From Vibrio sp. SNU_ST1 (GTDB taxonomy: Bacteria; Pseudomonadota; Gammaproteobacteria; Enterobacterales; Vibrionaceae), in assembly GCF_030563405.1 (NCBI RefSeq), contig NZ_CP130749.1:1364001-1428000 (forward strand): a stretch of DNA of 64,000 bases. Direction: 5' to 3'. Shown here piece after piece: positions 61,426 through 64,000 of the stretch (its first letter is position 1; each line of letters opens with the position of its first letter). Both the position numbers and the translations under genes were made by a program. Under the pieces are notes generated by a model. It had not been told where the DNA came from. It did no database searches and was given only the letters and a program-made list of their open reading frames with translations.

Positions 61426-62574
61426 ATGGAAATCGCACAGTCATTACAACAGATTCAATCTTCATACATTCGAGAGATCCTCGCAGCCGCAAGCGATCCA
61501 AATGTCATCTCATTGGCCGGTGGTTTACCAGACGAGAAGACATTCCCTATCGATTTAATGAAGCCAACGCTAGAAAACCTAGCGAACATGCCTGAAGTTT
61601 TCCAATATGGTTCGACTGCGGGTTACGGCCCGTTGCTTGACCACCTAACACAAAGCTACCAATTGCCAGAGTCACACACGGCAATGATTTGTACCGGTTC
61701 TCAGCAAGGTCTAGATTTGATTGCGCGCGCGTATGTTGACCCGGGTGATGTGGTTGTAATGGAAGCGCCAAGCTACTTAGGTGCGATGCAAGTGTTTGGC
61801 CTAGTTCAAGCAAACATTGCAACCGTGTCTCAAACTGAATTTGGCCCGAACCTAGATGAACTGGAAACGTGCTTTGCAGAACAAGCGCCAAAAATGTTCT
61901 ATGCCGTGCCAGATTTCCACAACCCAACAGGTGTATGCTGGGCAACACAAACTCGTCAAAAAGTGGCTGAGCTGTGTATCAAATACAACGTGGCCTTCAT
62001 TGAAGATGCGCCTTACCGTGAGCTACGTTTCACTGGTACTGAACTGCCGTTGGTTTCTTCGTTCTGCCCTGATAACTCTATCGTTCTTCGTTCATTCTCT
62101 AAGATTGCATCACCAGGTCTACGTATTGGCGCGGTAACAGGCAAACGCAGCTACCTTGAGCCACTGATCAAAGTGAAACAAGGCGCGGACTTACACTCAA
62201 GTGTACCAATGCAAGCACTGCTTGTTGGTCTTCTAAAACATGAAGACTTCAACGTACACATGGAAAACATTCGCACACTGTACAAGTCTCGTTATGAGGT
62301 TCTGTTCTCAGAGCTAGAAAAACAACTGCCTGCAGATTGCGTGTTAAAAGCCGTAGATGGCGGGATGTTCGTTTGGGTTGAGATCCCAGAGTGCGATACC
62401 TTCGAACTGGCTAAAACTCTACTATCGAATGGCGTGGCGGTAGTACCAAGCCCTGTATTCTATCCAAAGGCCGGTGAAGCAAAAGCCGCACTGCGCCTAA
62501 ACTTCACAAACGCTAACCCAGAAGAATTGACTGAAGCGGTGAAACGCTTAGCAGAAGGACTTAACCAAGCGTAA
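61426..62574 (+). CDS. PLP-dependent aminotransferase, class I/II
   Basis: 383-residue fold-type I aminotransferase, of the kind related to 2-aminoadipate/MocR-domain transferases. Motifs: ISLAGGLPDEKTFP near residue 27, TAGYGPLLDHL, ICTGSQQGLDLIARAYVDPGD, VPDFHNPTG (Asn and Asp contact region), EDAPYRELRF and the PLP Lys in RSFSKIASPGLRIG. Start at ATG 61426 (MEIAQSL); the earlier in-frame ATG at 61327 lies in the operator region. Weak ribosome site. Divergent from the AraC gene, which probably controls it. Ends at a terminator. Substrate unknown. Confidence 0.9.
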   Translation: MEIAQSLQQIQSSYIREILAAASDPNVISLAGGLPDEKTFPIDLMKPTLENLANMPEVFQYGSTAGYGPLLDHLTQSYQLPESHTAMICTGSQQGLDLIARAYVDPGDVVVMEAPSYLGAMQVFGLVQANIATVSQTEFGPNLDELETCFAEQAPKMFYAVPDFHNPTGVCWATQTRQKVAELCIKYNVAFIEDAPYRELRFTGTELPLVSSFCPDNSIVLRSFSKIASPGLRIGAVTGKRSYLEPLIKVKQGADLHSSVPMQALLVGLLKHEDFNVHMENIRTLYKSRYEVLFSELEKQLPADCVLKAVDGGMFVWVEIPECDTFELAKTLLSNGVAVVPSPVFYPKAGEAKAALRLNFTNANPEELTEAVKRLAEGLNQA

Positions 62575-62887
62575 TCGCGGCTTAAGTAAAACGAACTAGA
62601 TATCAAGGCCCTGCTGTATTGTTACAGCAGGGCCTTTTTTGTTGAAGAAGCATGTTGTTACCATCAAAAAATGGTTACGGAAAAAAATCCGTTTCTTAAC
62701 CGTAAATCCACAACAAATAAGGTGATAAATAACCCTGCACTTGGTTGGTTTTTGTCCTACATCACCTTGGTTATACTGCACCTGATTTTAATAAGCCAAC
62801 AAGACAGAACTGAGTCGAAATACTAAGTTTTGATCAAAACAGGCAACCGCTCTGGATTTACGTTCCAGCTCGCAGAAAGGAAAAACC
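62575..62887. other. 313-bp gene-free region
   Basis: Holds the terminator at 62605-62642 and about 240 bp of leader before trhO, with A-rich stretches and an imperfect GGTTACGG / AACCGTAA pairing (62670-62707). Nothing else seen. Confidence 0.5.
62605..62642 (+). terminator. Terminator of aminotransferase gene
   Basis: Perfect 14-bp stem AAGGCCCTGCTGTA (62605-62618), loop TTGT, TACAGCAGGGCCTT (62623-62636), T-run. Confidence 0.95.
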
Positions 62888-63877
62888 ATGTCTCAATATG
62901 TTGTATGTGCTCTGTATAAATTCGTAGCACTTGATGATTACCAAGAAATTCGCCAACCACTAACTGACGTGTTAGAAGCCAACCAAATCCGCGGTACTTT
63001 GTTACTTGCGAGTGAAGGCATCAACGGCACCGTTGCGGGTAAGCGTGAATCTATCGACGCCCTTCTTAAATGGTTCAAACAAGACCCTCGCTTAGCTGAT
63101 GTGGTTTACAAAGAGTCGTTCAACCCAGAACAACCATTCAACCGCACCAAGGTTAAGCTTAAGAAAGAGATCGTAACTATGGGCGTTGAGGGTATCGACC
63201 CACGCCACGTTGTGGGTACTTACGTGAAACCAAACGAGTGGAACGCTCTGATTTCTGATCCAGATGTGATTCTGGTTGATACTCGTAACGACTACGAAGT
63301 GGACATCGGCACATTCAAAAATGCGGTAAACCCAAACACAGAAACCTTCCGTGAATTCCCTCAGTACGTTGAAGAAAATCTTGATCCTAAGAAGCACAAG
63401 AAAGTCGCGATGTTCTGCACTGGCGGTATTCGTTGTGAAAAATCAACAGCCTACATGAAAGAGCAAGGCTTTGATGAGGTTTACCACCTTGAAGGCGGCA
63501 TTCTTAAGTACCTAGAAGAAGTGCCAGAAGAAGAGAGCATGTGGGAAGGCGACTGCTACGTATTTGACGGTCGTGTTGCGGTTAACCACCAGCTAGAAAA
63601 AAGCGGCTACGATGTGTGTAACGCTTGTCGCTTGCCAATCACAGACGAAGACAAAGCCTCTGAGCACTTCGAGAAAGGCGTAAGCTGCCCTAAGTGTGTT
63701 GATAAGCACAACGACGAGCAAAAAGCGCGTTTTCGTGAACGAGAAAAGCAAGTTCAACTGTCGAATGCGCGTGGCGAAACTCACGTAGGTGGCGAAGCTG
63801 CTCACCTTATCGAGCAACGTAAGAAAGAAAAGCTAGCACACAAAGAGCAGCAACGCTCTGGTAAGAAAGCGAAGTAG
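62888..63877 (+). CDS. trhO: tRNA uridine(34) hydroxylase, rhodanese-like
   Basis: 329-residue cytoplasmic enzyme that hydroxylates U34 of tRNA to ho5U in the oxygen-dependent route to cmo5U/mo5U (YceA family). An N-terminal acylphosphatase-like half (GTLLLASEGINGTVAGKRESIDALL) is followed by a rhodanese domain with the active Cys in FCTGGIRCEKS (about residue 178) and a C-terminal Cys-rich zinc-like part (CNACRLPITDEDK, VSCPKCVDKH). The tail is basic, ending QQRSGKKAK. GAAAGGAAAA precedes the ATG. Full length and intact. Confidence 0.95.
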   Translation: MSQYVVCALYKFVALDDYQEIRQPLTDVLEANQIRGTLLLASEGINGTVAGKRESIDALLKWFKQDPRLADVVYKESFNPEQPFNRTKVKLKKEIVTMGVEGIDPRHVVGTYVKPNEWNALISDPDVILVDTRNDYEVDIGTFKNAVNPNTETFREFPQYVEENLDPKKHKKVAMFCTGGIRCEKSTAYMKEQGFDEVYHLEGGILKYLEEVPEEESMWEGDCYVFDGRVAVNHQLEKSGYDVCNACRLPITDEDKASEHFEKGVSCPKCVDKHNDEQKARFREREKQVQLSNARGETHVGGEAAHLIEQRKKEKLAHKEQQRSGKKAK

Positions 63878-63900
63878 TTTTTAATATTACTAAAATAATA

Positions 63901-63945
63901 AAGGGCATCAACGAATCCACAATGGAACGTTAATGCCCTTTTTTG
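63901..63945 (+). terminator. Terminator of trhO
   Basis: AAGGGCATcAACG ... CGTTaATGCCCTT stem with one mismatch, then TTTTTT. Confidence 0.85.
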
Positions 63946-64000
63946 ATCCTGCTCTCGCTTTGTGTTTAGGAACACATTTATCTTCAAAAATAGGCTCTAT

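Overview
The window looks like a piece of a Vibrio genome, probably chromosome II of a Splendidus-clade-like marine Vibrio. This rests on recognised protein families (a close match to the V. cholerae PilZ protein VCA0042/PlzD, and the lldP-lldD-Fe-S oxidoreductase cluster that lies on chromosome II in V. cholerae), on base composition that looks moderate (not computed), and on compact operons separated by strong bidirectional terminators. No rRNA, tRNA, CRISPR array or replication origin was seen.

Layout. 1-8.5 kb: chemoreceptor (cut by the window edge), LysR/GST pair, XRE/DUF2975 pair, exported AGE-type barrel protein, flavin reductase-like protein and a CLCA_X-like HExxH protein. 8.5-19.9 kb: a minus-strand accessory locus with a 2339-residue secreted protein of seven thrombospondin-3/LamG modules, then an Rhs/YD-repeat lipoprotein with a short toxin-like tail, a translationally coupled putative immunity gene, and a displaced 285-bp copy of the Rhs core lacking its own tail. 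20.1-23.0 kb: a DUF4144 gene whose last 41 bp and terminator are duplicated 2.46 kb downstream; between the copies lie a decayed group II intron reverse transcriptase and a 612-residue Gly/Ala-rich protein of unknown function. 23-29.2 kb: Dcu transporter, HAD and HD hydrolases, GNAT, Tag-type glycosylase, AEC transporter and an NTF2-like protein. 29.3-33.1 kb: an exported pair of unknown function (poly-Gly lipoprotein plus 417-residue secreted protein) opposite a small outer-membrane-like protein, then two unknown membrane proteins.

33.1-47.5 kb: MarR/EamA divergent pair, DUF1254 protein, a LysR/EamA pair, a GNAT-kinase-MFS operon, PlzD-like PilZ protein, LonB-like protease, and a TPR-like protein followed by a dual-ATPase ABC protein. 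47.5-50.3 kb: a strongly folded RNA candidate and an accessory insert (DUF2971 protein, leishmanolysin-like exported metalloprotease) between two similar terminators. 50.3-60 kb: prolyl oligopeptidase, then the lactate utilisation locus: LysR regulator divergent from lldP, lldD and a Dld-II-type D-lactate dehydrogenase. This locus contains a seven-unit 16-bp degenerate tandem repeat and a 280-bp MITE-like element. 60-64 kb: small unknown protein, AraC/GyrI-like regulator divergent from a PLP aminotransferase, and trhO.

How the parts work together: the lactate genes give uptake plus oxidation of both lactate enantiomers into the quinone pool. The LamG/Rhs genes appear to build a surface-exposed or secreted polymorphic-toxin system. 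Several divergent regulator/transporter pairs show candidate operators in their shared promoter regions.
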